Below, in pieces: positions 32,373 through 40,772 of a stretch of DNA of 64,000 nucleotides. Origin of the DNA: Heyndrickxia shackletonii (GTDB lineage: Bacteria; Bacillota; Bacilli; Bacillales; Bacillaceae_C); the NCBI RefSeq assembly GCF_001420715.1, contig NZ_LJJC01000004.1, positions 124,149 to 188,148 on the forward strand, in the 5' to 3' direction. The translations under genes and the position numbers were made by a program. Under the pieces are notes generated by a model. The model worked only from the letters and a program-made list of their open reading frames with translations. It had not been told where the DNA came from and did not search any database. Position 1 is the stretch's first letter. The number at the start of each line of letters is the position of its first letter.

Positions 32373-33233
32373 ATGACTTGGGTTGAATCATTGCAGAAGG
32401 CGATCGATTATATGGAAGAACATTTACTTGATTCCCTATCTATCGATAATATTGCCAAACAAGCAAATGTATCCGTGTTTCATTTTCAACGAACATTTGC
32501 TATCTTGACGGATACAACGGTAGGAGAGTATATACGGCGACGTCGTCTGACCCTTGCAGCTGAAGAATTGTCCAGAACAGATGAGAAAGTAATTGATTTA
32601 GCCTATAAATATGGCTACGACACTCCCGAGGCTTTCACGAAAGCTTTCCGTAGACAGCATGGTATCTCGCCAAGCGAAGTGCGAAAGGGGAAGGGGAAGC
32701 TGCAATCTTATAACCGCCTGACTATTCAGGTGAGTCTGAAAGGGGTAGAACCAGTGAAGTACAGTATTGTAGAAAAAGAAGCGTTTCAAGTAGTCGGAAT
32801 CAAACGTGAGTATTCGGTGATGAACAATGAAAATCTTATTGAAATTCCTAAGTTATGGGAAGAAGTAAATTCAAATGGAACAGCGCGGTTATTGAACCAA
32901 TTGAATAATGGTCCAGTTAAAGGTGTGCTTGGTGTTTGTGTAGATAAGAGTGATACAGATTCACGTAAGATTGATTACTGGATTGCTGCAGCACATGAAG
33001 GCGAGCAACCGGAGAAATTACTTCATCTCGAGATCCCTGCCTCTAAATGGGCTGTTTTTGAAGTAAACGGTCCAATGCCTGAAGCAATGCAAAAAACATG
33101 GGAGCGAATTTTTTCCGAATGGTTCCCTTCAAGCGGATACCGCCATGCGGGAACACCAGAATTAGAAGTGTATCCGGATGATGATGCATATCAGGATGAT
33201 TATTATTCTGAAATTTGGATTCCGGTAAAATAG
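32373..33233 (+). CDS. AraC-family regulator with GyrI-like effector domain
   Basis: A 286-aa protein. The AraC double helix-turn-helix is N-terminal (LSIDNIAKQANVSVFHFQRTF, DLAYKYGYDTPEAFTKAFRRQHGISPSEVR). A GyrI-like/SOUL-type effector-binding domain fills residues ~120-286 (VEKEAFQVVGIKREYSV, WIPVK ending). Rob, SoxS-like Mta and YdeE have the same layout and bind hydrophobic or drug ligands. The ATG at 32373 has AAGGAG 8 nt upstream. Monocistronic with a strong terminator. Confidence 0.92.
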   Translation: MTWVESLQKAIDYMEEHLLDSLSIDNIAKQANVSVFHFQRTFAILTDTTVGEYIRRRRLTLAAEELSRTDEKVIDLAYKYGYDTPEAFTKAFRRQHGISPSEVRKGKGKLQSYNRLTIQVSLKGVEPVKYSIVEKEAFQVVGIKREYSVMNNENLIEIPKLWEEVNSNGTARLLNQLNNGPVKGVLGVCVDKSDTDSRKIDYWIAAAHEGEQPEKLLHLEIPASKWAVFEVNGPMPEAMQKTWERIFSEWFPSSGYRHAGTPELEVYPDDDAYQDDYYSEIWIPVK

Positions 33234-33244
33234 GGATACGAGCA

Positions 33245-33286
33245 GCAAATACTCTTTGTATAAACAAAGGGTATTTGCTTTTTTTG
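33245..33286 (+). terminator. Terminator after the AraC/GyrI gene
   Basis: GCAAATACTCTTTGT and ACAAAGGGTATTTGC form a 15-bp stem (one G-U pair) with loop ATAA, then TTTTTTT. Confidence 0.95.
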
Positions 33287-33294
33287 ATCTTGAG

Positions 33295-33475
33295 GCGGAC
33301 ACCAGTTCCGCTATCTGTGACAAAATGGGCTTATTTTCGATGTTAGAGGACACAAAATCCGTTATTCGGTATAAATGCAGTGATTTTCATGCGTTTTTCC
33401 GTGAATAGCGGAACGTCTGTCCTGTAAACTCTTATAAATACCACTTTTGTCACAGATAAGGGAACCTCTGTCCGC
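33295..33475. repeat. Dispersed four-arm palindromic element, copy 1
   Basis: Four ~20-nt arms: two forward of form GCGGACACNNNTTCCGTTAT at 33295-33314 and 33346-33365, and two inverted at 33405-33424 and 33456-33475. Centres are spaced 51, 59 and 51 nt. The outer 31-nt spacers are also partly inverse of each other (CTGTGACAAAA near one end, TTTTGTCACAG near the other), so the whole 181-bp unit is a long imperfect inverted repeat. A second copy with identical geometry lies at 48120-48300. The rest of the gap up to 33654 shows nothing else. Confidence 0.85.
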
Positions 33476-33654
33476 TTAGCCCTGGGCTTTCCTCTTTTGT
33501 TTTCGTCTACAATCTCCCAAGCTCATTGTCCCAACGTTTTTTCACTGTATTTTCAGAACCAGTTTGATTTTGTATGAGGCTTCTGATGTTTGTCTTTTCC
33601 ATTATTGTGATAGAATAATGAAATAGACATTATGTGAATCGAGGTCCTATTAAA

Positions 33655-33969
33655 ATGCAAGTTAAAATAAACCGAAATGCCGCAAAAATCATGAATAAAA
33701 TGTTAAATGACGAAGAATCAGAAGGCAAAATGCTCCGTGTTATCATTACCGAGGTTCACGGAGATCATGCACACTACGCTTTACAATTTGATCACCCAAC
33801 GGAGCATGATGAAATTGTCAAAACGGATAAAGGCATCGATATCCTGTTGGACAAACGTGACGAAGAATACCTTGATGGTGTTTGGATCCAATTCTTCTTC
33901 GTTCCTCAAGAAGAATTCGTCATCACCAATCCCAAAAAAGGTCATGCTGGACACCATCACCACCATTAA
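33655..33969 (+). CDS. HesB/IscA-fold-like protein without cysteines, His-rich tail (104 aa)
   Basis: The start MQVKINRNAAKIMNKML and the strand pattern (MLRVIITEVHGDHAHYALQFD, DKGIDILLDKR) follow the HesB/YadR (IscA-like) fold, but the three Fe-S-ligand cysteines are absent and the protein has none at all. Instead it carries scattered histidines (HGDHAHY) and ends HAGHHHHH. A divalent-metal role is more likely than Fe-S assembly. The ATG at 33655 is favoured, with CGAGG upstream, over GTG 33634. Confidence 0.7.
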   Translation: MQVKINRNAAKIMNKMLNDEESEGKMLRVIITEVHGDHAHYALQFDHPTEHDEIVKTDKGIDILLDKRDEEYLDGVWIQFFFVPQEEFVITNPKKGHAGHHHHH

Positions 33970-33990
33970 TGACTCGTATACAAAATGAAA

Positions 33991-34015
33991 AAGTGTCCTC
34001 GTGCAGCGGACACTT
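33991..34015. terminator. Terminator between convergent HesB-like and lipoprotein genes
   Basis: AAGTGTCC-(9 nt)-GGACACTT. The following CTTCTTCATT (plus) and TTTTTCATTTT (minus) make it more effective for the minus-strand gene. Confidence 0.75.
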
Positions 34016-34023
34016 CTTCATTA

Positions 34024-34512
34024 TTATACTTGTGGTGTTGGAGTTGGGTTAGCATATCCTTCCTTATATTTTTGATCAATTTCTTTTCGGATTTCTTTAA
34101 TGGATTTTCCGTTATGATAATCTGTAATAGATTGTGCCGCGATTTCAAGGCATACATCGCAATTCACCCCATGGGAATCCCAAACTATACTGCCATTTTT
34201 CTTATTTTCCCTAACAAAACAATCATAATTATTTTTATGTCCCACACTTTTACCGCATCCGCAGTAACATGGAATCTTTTCAAGCAATTCCTTACTTGCA
34301 GCAGAGGCTTTATAAATAGATTTAATAGTATCTGTTTGGCCATTTAAAAAGGTAGGCAGTTCATTCATGGAAGAGGTTTCCTCCGCCAAATCTCCCGTTG
34401 ATGCCTTATGGTCATCACTTACCGCACTTTTTTTATGATTCGAATTCGAGCAGCCCGCTGCGAAAATGAATAAAAGTAAAACTAGAATACTCACAAAATA
34501 TCTTTTAATCAT
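34024..34512 (-). CDS. PCYCGC-motif lipoprotein
   Basis: A 162-aa secreted lipoprotein. The signal LVLLLFIFAAGC is a lipobox with C21 for lipid attachment. The mature part has the PCYCGCGKSVGHKNNYDCF signature and later VNCDVCLEIA, i.e. six clustered cysteines. The PCYCGC family is widespread in Bacillaceae; a metal or redox function is suspected but not shown. GGAAGGTGATG lies upstream. Confidence 0.9.
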   Translation of the reverse strand: MIKRYFVSILVLLLFIFAAGCSNSNHKKSAVSDDHKASTGDLAEETSSMNELPTFLNGQTDTIKSIYKASAASKELLEKIPCYCGCGKSVGHKNNYDCFVRENKKNGSIVWDSHGVNCDVCLEIAAQSITDYHNGKSIKEIRKEIDQKYKEGYANPTPTPQV

Positions 34513-34660
34513 TTCATCACCTTCCCGTACTATTTATACAACTAACCTAATGTTAATTTTTCCTATAAATGTAATCAAGTGAATACATCATACTGACACA
34601 TTAATTTCATATAACGGATTATATGACTATTTTTTTAATGAAAATGCCAAAAAAATATAG

Positions 34661-35038
34661 GGAATCTGCATTCGACGGTTCTTCCCGCATGTCGGAGGCT
34701 ACATTGTGACCTTTGGACTTATCTTCTTTGCATATTCCACTGTTATTGGCTGGTCATACTATGGGGAAAAATGTGTAAGTTACCTATTTGGTGATCGTTC
34801 AGTATTTGTCTATCGTGTTATTTTTACAATAGCAGTCCTAATAGGTTCTGTTTCTAGCTTGAGTATCGTATGGGGAATATCCGATGTTTTCAACGATTTA
34901 ATGGCTATTCCTAATCTAATCGCTCTCCTTATGCTTTCAGGTGTTATCGTATCAGAAACAAAGATTTTCGAGGATGTTCGTAAAAAAGAGAAAAGCAAAA
35001 GCAGGAACAATGTAAAAGAAGTCCCGATAAATACCTAA
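34661..35038 (+). pseudogene. C-terminal remnant of an alanine:cation symporter (AGCS family)
   Basis: The frame opens right after a TAG at 34658 and reads GGYIVTFGLIFFAYSTVIGW followed by SYYGEKC, then WGISDVFNDLMAIPNLIALL. This matches the last ~110 residues of Na+/alanine symporters, which are ~460-490 aa. No N-terminal part exists upstream, where the lipoprotein promoter region lies. The only start is a GTG at 34706 without ribosome binding site. A deletion remnant. Confidence 0.85.
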
Positions 35039-35173
35039 AATCAATGTAAAAAATTAGTCATCTTCCCTTAATGAATAAAAAAGAGAAGGTAGTTTATTTT
35101 TTTTGATATTTACAAGTCATTGGACTAGTCGTTATTTGTCGATATTGAATTCATACTTTTTTGAAATTTATGC

Positions 35174-35202
35174 TTGCATTGCCAAATATTGTTCCGTATA
35201 AT
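35174..35202 (+). promoter_or_regulatory. Promoter of the T-box operon
   Basis: TTGCAT (35174-35179) and a perfect TATAAT (35197-35202) with a 17-nt spacer, about 45 nt before the T-box leader core. Confidence 0.8.
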
Positions 35203-35244
35203 AACGTTAATATTTCAATAGAATAGGAAAAACACCCTTTTAAA

Positions 35245-35550
35245 AACGATGAAGAGAAAAGTAAGATTTCAATATTTTTACACAGAGAGCTTCGGTAGCT
35301 GAAAAGAAGCAAAGAATAGAAATCTGAACAATGGCCTCTGAGTTTCGTGCTGAACGTATCTTTGATATCAGTAGGTTCCGACGAGATTTGGTACTCGTTA
35401 TCAAAACCACAGTATAAAGAGTCATATTTTTTGCTGGCTTATGTACTTGTTGAGGCTGTATGTGCGAGCATGCAGTGAAGTAAGGTGGTACCACGTTGAT
35501 TCCAACCACGTCCTTATCATTTATTGATAATGGCGTGGTTTTTTATTTTT
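35245..35550 (+). promoter_or_regulatory. T-box leader, probably methionyl-tRNA responsive
   Basis: Hallmarks in order: AACGATGAAGAG opening, the distal stem I AGAGAGCTTCGGTAGCTG block, a specifier-side segment CTGAACAATGGCCTCTGAG with ATG at 35331-35333 in the expected position, the T-box AAGGTGGTACCACG (35482-35495), and a terminator CCACG...CGTGG plus TTTTTT (35506-35548). The bulge UGGU predicts tRNA discriminator base A, consistent with tRNA-Met. Uncharged tRNA would favour antitermination of the SAM hydrolase-ECF operon. Confidence 0.9.
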
Positions 35551-35586
35551 ATACAAATATCTAAACGTAAATGGAGGAATACGACA

Positions 35587-36444
35587 ATGGCAAAACATTT
35601 AGTTCTTCAAACAGACTTTGGTACATGTGATGGTGCAGTCAGTGCAATGTACGGTGTTGCGTTATCCGTAGATTCAGGCATTACTATTTTTGACTTAACA
35701 CATGAAATTCCGCAATACAATATATGGGAGGGTTCTTATCGTCTCTATCAAACGATTTCGTATTGGCCGGAAGATACAGTCTTTGTTTCTGTCGTCGATC
35801 CTGGGGTAGGTTCGGACAGATTAAGTATTGTAGTCAAAACCGCTGACAACCATTATATTGTTACACCGGATAATGGAAGCATTACGCATATCAAACAGAA
35901 TATTGGGATTGTTGAGGCACGTGAAATAGATGAAACGGTTAACCGTTTGCCAAACTCAGGAGAATCGTACACATTTCATGGCCGAGATGTCTATGCATAC
36001 ACGGGTGCCCGCTTGGCGGCAAATATTATTTCTTTTGAGGAAGTTGGCCCCGTTGTAAATGTGGATGACCTTGTTGAATTGCCTTTAACTGATCCTACCC
36101 TTACGGAAGATCTCATTTCTGGTACTATCGATATTTTAGATGTTCGCTTTGGCAACCTTTGGACAAATATAAGCAGAGAATTATTTGAAAAAGCAGGAAT
36201 ATCATATGGCGATTCCTTACAAGTAACCATCGATAATAATACTCGCCAAGTTTATAAAAATATTATGACCTTTGGCCGTTGTTTCGCTGATACCCATTTA
36301 GGTGAACCACTGCTTTATGTAAATTCACTCGATAATTTAGGGGTGGCGATTAATCAAGGATCATTTGCTAAAGCGTATCATATTTCCACAGGTGTGAATT
36401 GGAAAATTACTATTCGCAAAGTCCCGAAAATCAGCTATAATTAG
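35587..36444 (+). CDS. SAM hydrolase (S-adenosyl-L-methionine hydroxide adenosyltransferase, DUF62)
   Basis: A 285-aa enzyme with the DUF62 motifs TDFGTCDGAVSAM (D10), SVVDPGVG, VTPDNGS and FHGRDVYAYTGARLA. Known members hydrolyse SAM to adenosine and methionine, using water activated by an Asp-Arg-His set. The start is ATG 35587, with GGAGG 9 nt upstream; the longer frame begins inside the T-box terminator. First gene of an operon with an ECF transporter. The context suggests it releases methionine from imported SAM, but the imported compound is not proven. Confidence 0.92.
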   Translation: MAKHLVLQTDFGTCDGAVSAMYGVALSVDSGITIFDLTHEIPQYNIWEGSYRLYQTISYWPEDTVFVSVVDPGVGSDRLSIVVKTADNHYIVTPDNGSITHIKQNIGIVEAREIDETVNRLPNSGESYTFHGRDVYAYTGARLAANIISFEEVGPVVNVDDLVELPLTDPTLTEDLISGTIDILDVRFGNLWTNISRELFEKAGISYGDSLQVTIDNNTRQVYKNIMTFGRCFADTHLGEPLLYVNSLDNLGVAINQGSFAKAYHISTGVNWKITIRKVPKISYN

Positions 36445-36489
36445 GAATCAAATGTTTGAAAAATAAAAAAATTAGGAGAGGAAGTATAG

Positions 36490-37047
36490 ATGAAAAGAAA
36501 AGGACTATCTGTTAAAACGATTGTTGCAATCGGTATAGGAGCGGCTGTTTTTGCTGTATTAGGAAGGTTCGCGTCCATCCCGAGTGGTATAGCTAATACT
36601 TCTATTGAAACTTCATATGCCTTTCTAGCGTTAATGTCTATTGTTTTTGGACCAATTGCAGGAGGATTGATTGGATTAATTGGTCACGCGCTTAAAGATG
36701 CTATTTTCTATGGATCTGTTTGGTGGAGTTGGGTAATTGTTTCCGTATTTGTTGGATTTTTTATTGGTCTAGTGTCTAAAAAAATCAATATTGAATCTGG
36801 TGTCTTTAGAGTAAAACAAATTGTGACATTTAACCTTATTCAAGCTATTGTTCAAGCAATAGGTTGGTTCCTCATTGCGCCATCATTAGACGTCTTAATT
36901 TATGCAGAACCATCTCATAAAGTTTACACGCAAGGTTTAGTTGCGGGTATTTCAAATATTATAACTGTTGGTGTAATTGGGACGGTTTTATTACTTGCCT
37001 ATGCAAAAACGCGCAGCAAAACAGGAAGTCTGACAAAAGATATGTAA
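36490..37047 (+). CDS. ECF transporter S component, UPF0397 family
   Basis: A 185-aa, five- to six-helix substrate-binding membrane protein. It has the UPF0397 opening ([40 protein letters not shown]) and [20 protein letters not shown] components give ECF transporters their specificity. This family has been associated with methionine-regulated genes (MtsT-like), though often labelled as riboflavin-type. AGGAGAGGAAG upstream. Confidence 0.9.
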   Translation: MKRKGLSVKTIVAIGIGAAVFAVLGRFASIPSGIANTSIETSYAFLALMSIVFGPIAGGLIGLIGHALKDAIFYGSVWWSWVIVSVFVGFFIGLVSKKINIESGVFRVKQIVTFNLIQAIVQAIGWFLIAPSLDVLIYAEPSHKVYTQGLVAGISNIITVGVIGTVLLLAYAKTRSKTGSLTKDM

Positions 37048-37080
37048 TGAAATAGAGATAGTATTATAGGGAGTACATTA

Positions 37081-38793
37081 ATGAAAAAAGGTATTATTTC
37101 TTTTAAAAACTTTACTTTTAAATACAGAAGTCAAGCAGAACCTACTCTTCATGATATTAATTTAACGATATTTGAAGGAGAAAAAGTATTAATTGTCGGT
37201 CCTTCAGGTTCTGGAAAAAGTACACTGGCTCATTGCATCAATGGGCTTGTTCCCTTTTCTTATAGTGGTGAAATAAAAGGCAGTCTGAAAATAAAAGAGA
37301 GGGAAACAAAGGAATTAGATTTATTCACCATATCTAAAATGGTTGGCACAGTCTTGCAGGATCCAGACGGGCAATTTATTGGGTTGTCTGTAGCAGAAGA
37401 TATTGCTTTTGCTCTCGAAAACGACTGTATTTCACAAGAGAAGATGGAGAAGCAAGTAGCGGATGTTTCCAGATTAATCGACATGGAGAATTATTTAGAA
37501 GCTTCGATTCATGAACTATCAGGAGGGCAAAAGCAGCGTGTTGCACTTGGCGGAGTAATGGTAGATCAGGTGGAGATTCTCTTGTTCGACGAGCCTTTGG
37601 CAAATTTAGACCCTGCAACTGGAAAACATGCAATCGAATTGATTGATCGGATCAAAAGAGAAACCAATACAACGGTAATTATTGTGGAACACCGCCTAGA
37701 GGATGTTTTACACCAGGATGTAGATCGAATTATTGTGATGAATGAGGGACGTATTGTAAGTGATACAACGCCAGATGAATTATTAGCTTCACAAATATTA
37801 GAAGAAAATCATATTCGGGAGCCTTTGTATGTAAAGGCCTTGAAATATGCTGGTTGTACTATTACAAAGGATATGCATCCCGCCTATTTGGAACGTTTAG
37901 ATATCCATTCATGTAAAGAGAAATTACAGAAATGGTTTGAGAAAACAAACATGCCAAATAGTCCAGATAAACCCCTTCCTATATTAGAGGCGGAGAATCT
38001 TACATTTGGCTACCATGCAGGTAAAAACACACTGCAGGGAATATCCTTCTCCATTCAAAAAGGAGAGATGGTTAGTATTGTTGGAAAAAATGGTGCAGGG
38101 AAATCAACTTTGTCCAAACTAATCTGCGGTTTTGAAAAAGTACGGTCCGGAAGAATTCTTTTGAATGGAAAGGAAATCACAAAGGATACCATTAGAGAGC
38201 GATCGGAAAGAATTGGGATGGTCATGCAAAATCCGAATCAAATGATATCGAAGCATATGATTTTTGATGAGGTTGCGTTAGGGCTTGTGATGCGTGGTGT
38301 ACCGCTAGAAGAGATTATAGAGCGGGTCGAAAAAACACTGAAAGTATGCGGATTGTATCCGTTTCGCAATTGGCCCATTTCCGCATTAAGCTTTGGGCAG
38401 AAGAAACGAGTAACGATCGCATCGATTTTAGTTTTACAGCCGGAAATTCTAATACTGGATGAGCCGACTGCTGGACAAGATCTTCGAGCGTATACAGATA
38501 TCATGGAATTTTTAGTAGAGTTAAATCAGCAAGGGGTAACCATTTTGATGATCACTCACGATATGCATTTGATGCTAGAGTATACACCAAGAGCACTTGT
38601 GATTGCAGACGGAAAACTCATTGCAGATGATTCTGCATCTCATGTCCTTACTAATAAACAAATTATTGAAAAAGCAAATTTGAAGGAAACATCATTATAT
38701 GATTTAGCGGTTCGCGCGGAAATTCCAGAACCTCAGGATTTTGTTGCGAGATTTATCACTTACGATAAGGAGGTAAGGAAGACATGGCAGTAG
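37081..38793 (+). CDS. ECF transporter ATPase, two fused ABC domains
   Basis: A 570-aa fusion of the two energising ATPases. Domain 1 has Walker A GPSGSGKST (40-48), signature LSGGQKQR and Walker B ILLFDEP; domain 2 has GKNGAGKST (335-343), LSFGQKKR and ILILDEP. Both sites look competent, although signature 2 is altered (SFGQ). The fused A-A' layout is that of YkoD-like proteins. It overlaps the T component by 10 nt. Confidence 0.94.
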   Translation: MKKGIISFKNFTFKYRSQAEPTLHDINLTIFEGEKVLIVGPSGSGKSTLAHCINGLVPFSYSGEIKGSLKIKERETKELDLFTISKMVGTVLQDPDGQFIGLSVAEDIAFALENDCISQEKMEKQVADVSRLIDMENYLEASIHELSGGQKQRVALGGVMVDQVEILLFDEPLANLDPATGKHAIELIDRIKRETNTTVIIVEHRLEDVLHQDVDRIIVMNEGRIVSDTTPDELLASQILEENHIREPLYVKALKYAGCTITKDMHPAYLERLDIHSCKEKLQKWFEKTNMPNSPDKPLPILEAENLTFGYHAGKNTLQGISFSIQKGEMVSIVGKNGAGKSTLSKLICGFEKVRSGRILLNGKEITKDTIRERSERIGMVMQNPNQMISKHMIFDEVALGLVMRGVPLEEIIERVEKTLKVCGLYPFRNWPISALSFGQKKRVTIASILVLQPEILILDEPTAGQDLRAYTDIMEFLVELNQQGVTILMITHDMHLMLEYTPRALVIADGKLIADDSASHVLTNKQIIEKANLKETSLYDLAVRAEIPEPQDFVARFITYDKEVRKTWQ

Positions 38794-39617
38794 AGATGCT
38801 TTCCTATATTAAACGTTCATCACCTGTTCATGAACTTTCAGGTGCGACCAAACTAATCCTCTTTATCATGTGGTCTTCGGCAGCCATGCTTACATATGAT
38901 ACCCGTGTATTATTATTCTTATTAGTAATAAGTATTGCTATTTTCATTGTTTCAAAGATTCACCTTCGAGAGGTTTCCTTTGTTCTATTCTTTATTTTAT
39001 TTTTTCTATTCTTAAATAATATCGCTATTTATCTTTTTTCCCCGCAAGAGGGCGTGAAGATATATGGAACTAGTCATGTGTTATTTGATATTGCAAGTAG
39101 ATATAATGTGACGCTGGAGCAGCTATTTTATCAGTTTAATATTACGATAAAATATTTTGTGGTCATTCCAGCGGCATTGCTATTTATTGTAACAACACAT
39201 CCGAGTGAGTTTGCAGCTTCTTTAAATAGAATAGGAGTTCCTTATAAAATTGCGTACGCCGTTTCCATTGCCCTGCGCTATATTCCGGATATTCAGAGGG
39301 ATTTTCGGAATATCGCGCAATCTCAACAAGCACGCGGGATTGACTTATCAAAGAAGGAAAAGCTTTTCAAGCGGATAAAAAATGCATCTTCGATTATTAT
39401 CCCGTTAATTTTATCGAGCTTGGATCGTATCGAAGTGATTACGAATGCAATGGAATTGCGAGGCTTTGGAAAAAATAAAAGACGTACCTGGTATAGTAGG
39501 AAGCCTTTTAAACGTGCGGATTATATTACTATCGTTTCGGGTGCATGTATCTTAGGTGCTGCTTTGTTTATTACCTTTCATGATGGTAATCGTTTTTATA
39601 ATCCGTTTGTAAAATAG
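38784..39617 (+). CDS. ECF transporter T component (EcfT/CbiQ family)
   Basis: A 277-aa scaffold protein with membrane helices and the cytosolic coupling helices. The A-R-G motif region is SQQARGIDLSKKEKLF and the second is AMELRGFGKNKRRTW (RGFG box). The start ATG overlaps the ATPase gene; TAAGGAGGTAAGG lies upstream. With the S and A proteins it forms a dedicated (group I) ECF transporter. Confidence 0.94.
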   Translation: MAVEMLSYIKRSSPVHELSGATKLILFIMWSSAAMLTYDTRVLLFLLVISIAIFIVSKIHLREVSFVLFFILFFLFLNNIAIYLFSPQEGVKIYGTSHVLFDIASRYNVTLEQLFYQFNITIKYFVVIPAALLFIVTTHPSEFAASLNRIGVPYKIAYAVSIALRYIPDIQRDFRNIAQSQQARGIDLSKKEKLFKRIKNASSIIIPLILSSLDRIEVITNAMELRGFGKNKRRTWYSRKPFKRADYITIVSGACILGAALFITFHDGNRFYNPFVK

Positions 39618-39632
39618 CCTGTGTTCTAGTGC

Positions 39633-39660
39633 GAGTGAAGCTTTTAGCTTCACTCATTTT
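39633..39660 (+). terminator. Terminator of the ECF operon
   Basis: GAGTGAAGCT-TTT-AGCTTCACTC followed by ATTTTC. Confidence 0.8.
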
Positions 39661-39925
39661 CTATTCTCTCTTCGTGGTTTGCTGTTTTAAGGTTTTTGTG
39701 TGCAATAAGAAAGAATAATAACTTCTCCATAAGTCATCATTCTTCTCGTCCTTTGTTTGAATCCTTTTTAAAGATCATTTGCTTCATTCCAAGCTTTTTC
39801 ATCTCTAAATCATGAAATTTTTCATATGGAAAACGTGAAGGATTGCACTGATATTTGCATACGTTTCTTGACTATAATAGCAATATAAAGAAGAGCAGAA
39901 ATAAAATAGAAAGGTTGAGGTTCAA
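39661..39925. other. Intergenic region ahead of the CcdC-like gene
   Basis: Contains a probable promoter for the next gene around 39868-39895 (TTGACT, then a weak AATATAAAG). A protein-like minus-strand frame without a usable start lies at about 39737-39865. Nothing else is evident. Confidence 0.35.
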
Positions 39926-40432
39926 ATGCAAACAATAATAACATTTGGAATCATGGCTATTATTATAGGATTAATCATTTTGATAAAAGTGAAAAGAGGG
40001 GGGCGTCCGATTAAAGGGAATGGATTTAGCATTCTTGCTCCCATGTTGTTTTTAAGTATTGTATTTACGTTAAGTATTAGTCAGCTAATGCATATACCAG
40101 GAAAACCATTTCACTTACCTGCATTTTGGGAAATGCTAATTGCCGGCATTCTTGGTATTTTGTTCGGAGTAATAATGCTAACTCAAACATCCTATGAGAT
40201 AAGAGAAGATGGACTCGTATATTCAAAACGAAATAAAAATTTTAAATATGTAATTATAGCTCTTATTGCGATTCGTATTGCTTTAAGCCAATATTTTAAA
40301 ACCTTGGATTATATTGAGTTTACCGTCTTAACGATGGAACTAGCCTTTATTTATATAGCAGTTTGGAGAATTGGCAGCTTCGTTAAATTTCGGAAAGTAT
40401 GTGCGGGTGATCTAAAAGTGGAAACAATTTAA
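39926..40432 (+). CDS. CcdC-like (DUF1453) membrane protein
   Basis: A 168-aa protein with about five membrane helices, the conserved RPIKGNGFSILAPM loop, FHLPAFWEML and the YEIREDGLVYSKRNKNFKYVI segment of the CcdC/DUF1453 family. In B. subtilis ccdC lies beside cytochrome c maturation genes but is not essential for them. Here it stands alone. GAGG lies 6 nt before the ATG. Confidence 0.85.
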   Translation: MQTIITFGIMAIIIGLIILIKVKRGGRPIKGNGFSILAPMLFLSIVFTLSISQLMHIPGKPFHLPAFWEMLIAGILGILFGVIMLTQTSYEIREDGLVYSKRNKNFKYVIIALIAIRIALSQYFKTLDYIEFTVLTMELAFIYIAVWRIGSFVKFRKVCAGDLKVETI

Positions 40433-40439
40433 TATACAG

Positions 40440-40469
40440 AAAAAACTGTGTGAACTCACACAGTTTTTT
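40440..40469. terminator. Bidirectional terminator
   Basis: AAAAAACTGTGTGA-AC-TCACACAGTTTTTT is nearly perfect and has T-runs in both directions, between the CcdC-like gene and the small minus-strand ORF. Confidence 0.92.
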
Positions 40470-40602
40470 ACTTTTTCCATAGTAAACTATAGCGACAAAA
40501 TAGAAATATAAGAACATCCCCGATACACGCGAGAAGAAATACGATTTCCGAATGCGCCAGTGCCGATATCCAGCCGGCTCCATGCATACCTAGTTTAAAC
40601 AT
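40468..40602 (-). CDS. Possible small membrane protein (44 aa)
   Basis: An ATG at 40602 opens MFKLGMHGAGWISALAHSEI, then a hydrophobic helix (VFLLACIGDVLIFLFC) and RYSLLWKK. The stop codon abuts the bidirectional terminator, which supports a real gene end. The ribosome binding site is weak (CCAGG). The frame stays open another ~22 codons upstream, so the start could be earlier. No family recognised. Confidence 0.4.
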   Translation of the reverse strand: MFKLGMHGAGWISALAHSEIVFLLACIGDVLIFLFCRYSLLWKK

Positions 40603-40772
40603 TGACCTGGTAATTCCGCTGATTTCCCCAATTAATGGAGGTGGTGTTGACTCTTGGCGAAAAGTGAATTATAAAAATATCTGGATTAATCGTTAATAAT
40701 ATAAAAGCTTTACCTCTTAAATTATCTTTGAAATAATGATGGGTAATAGGGATTGGAAGAAGGGGAAATCGT

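Noticed and set aside
32168-32386. 72-residue plus-strand ORF between the GerPA-like terminator and the AraC gene
   Set aside because: It starts on the terminator U-run, runs into the AraC start in another frame and has no ribosome binding site.
39737-39865. Minus-strand frame reading FPYEKFHDLEMKKLGMKQMI, protein-like in composition
   Set aside because: No usable start codon before an upstream stop except an internal ATG without ribosome binding site; it overlaps the promoter of the CcdC-like gene. Could be a remnant.
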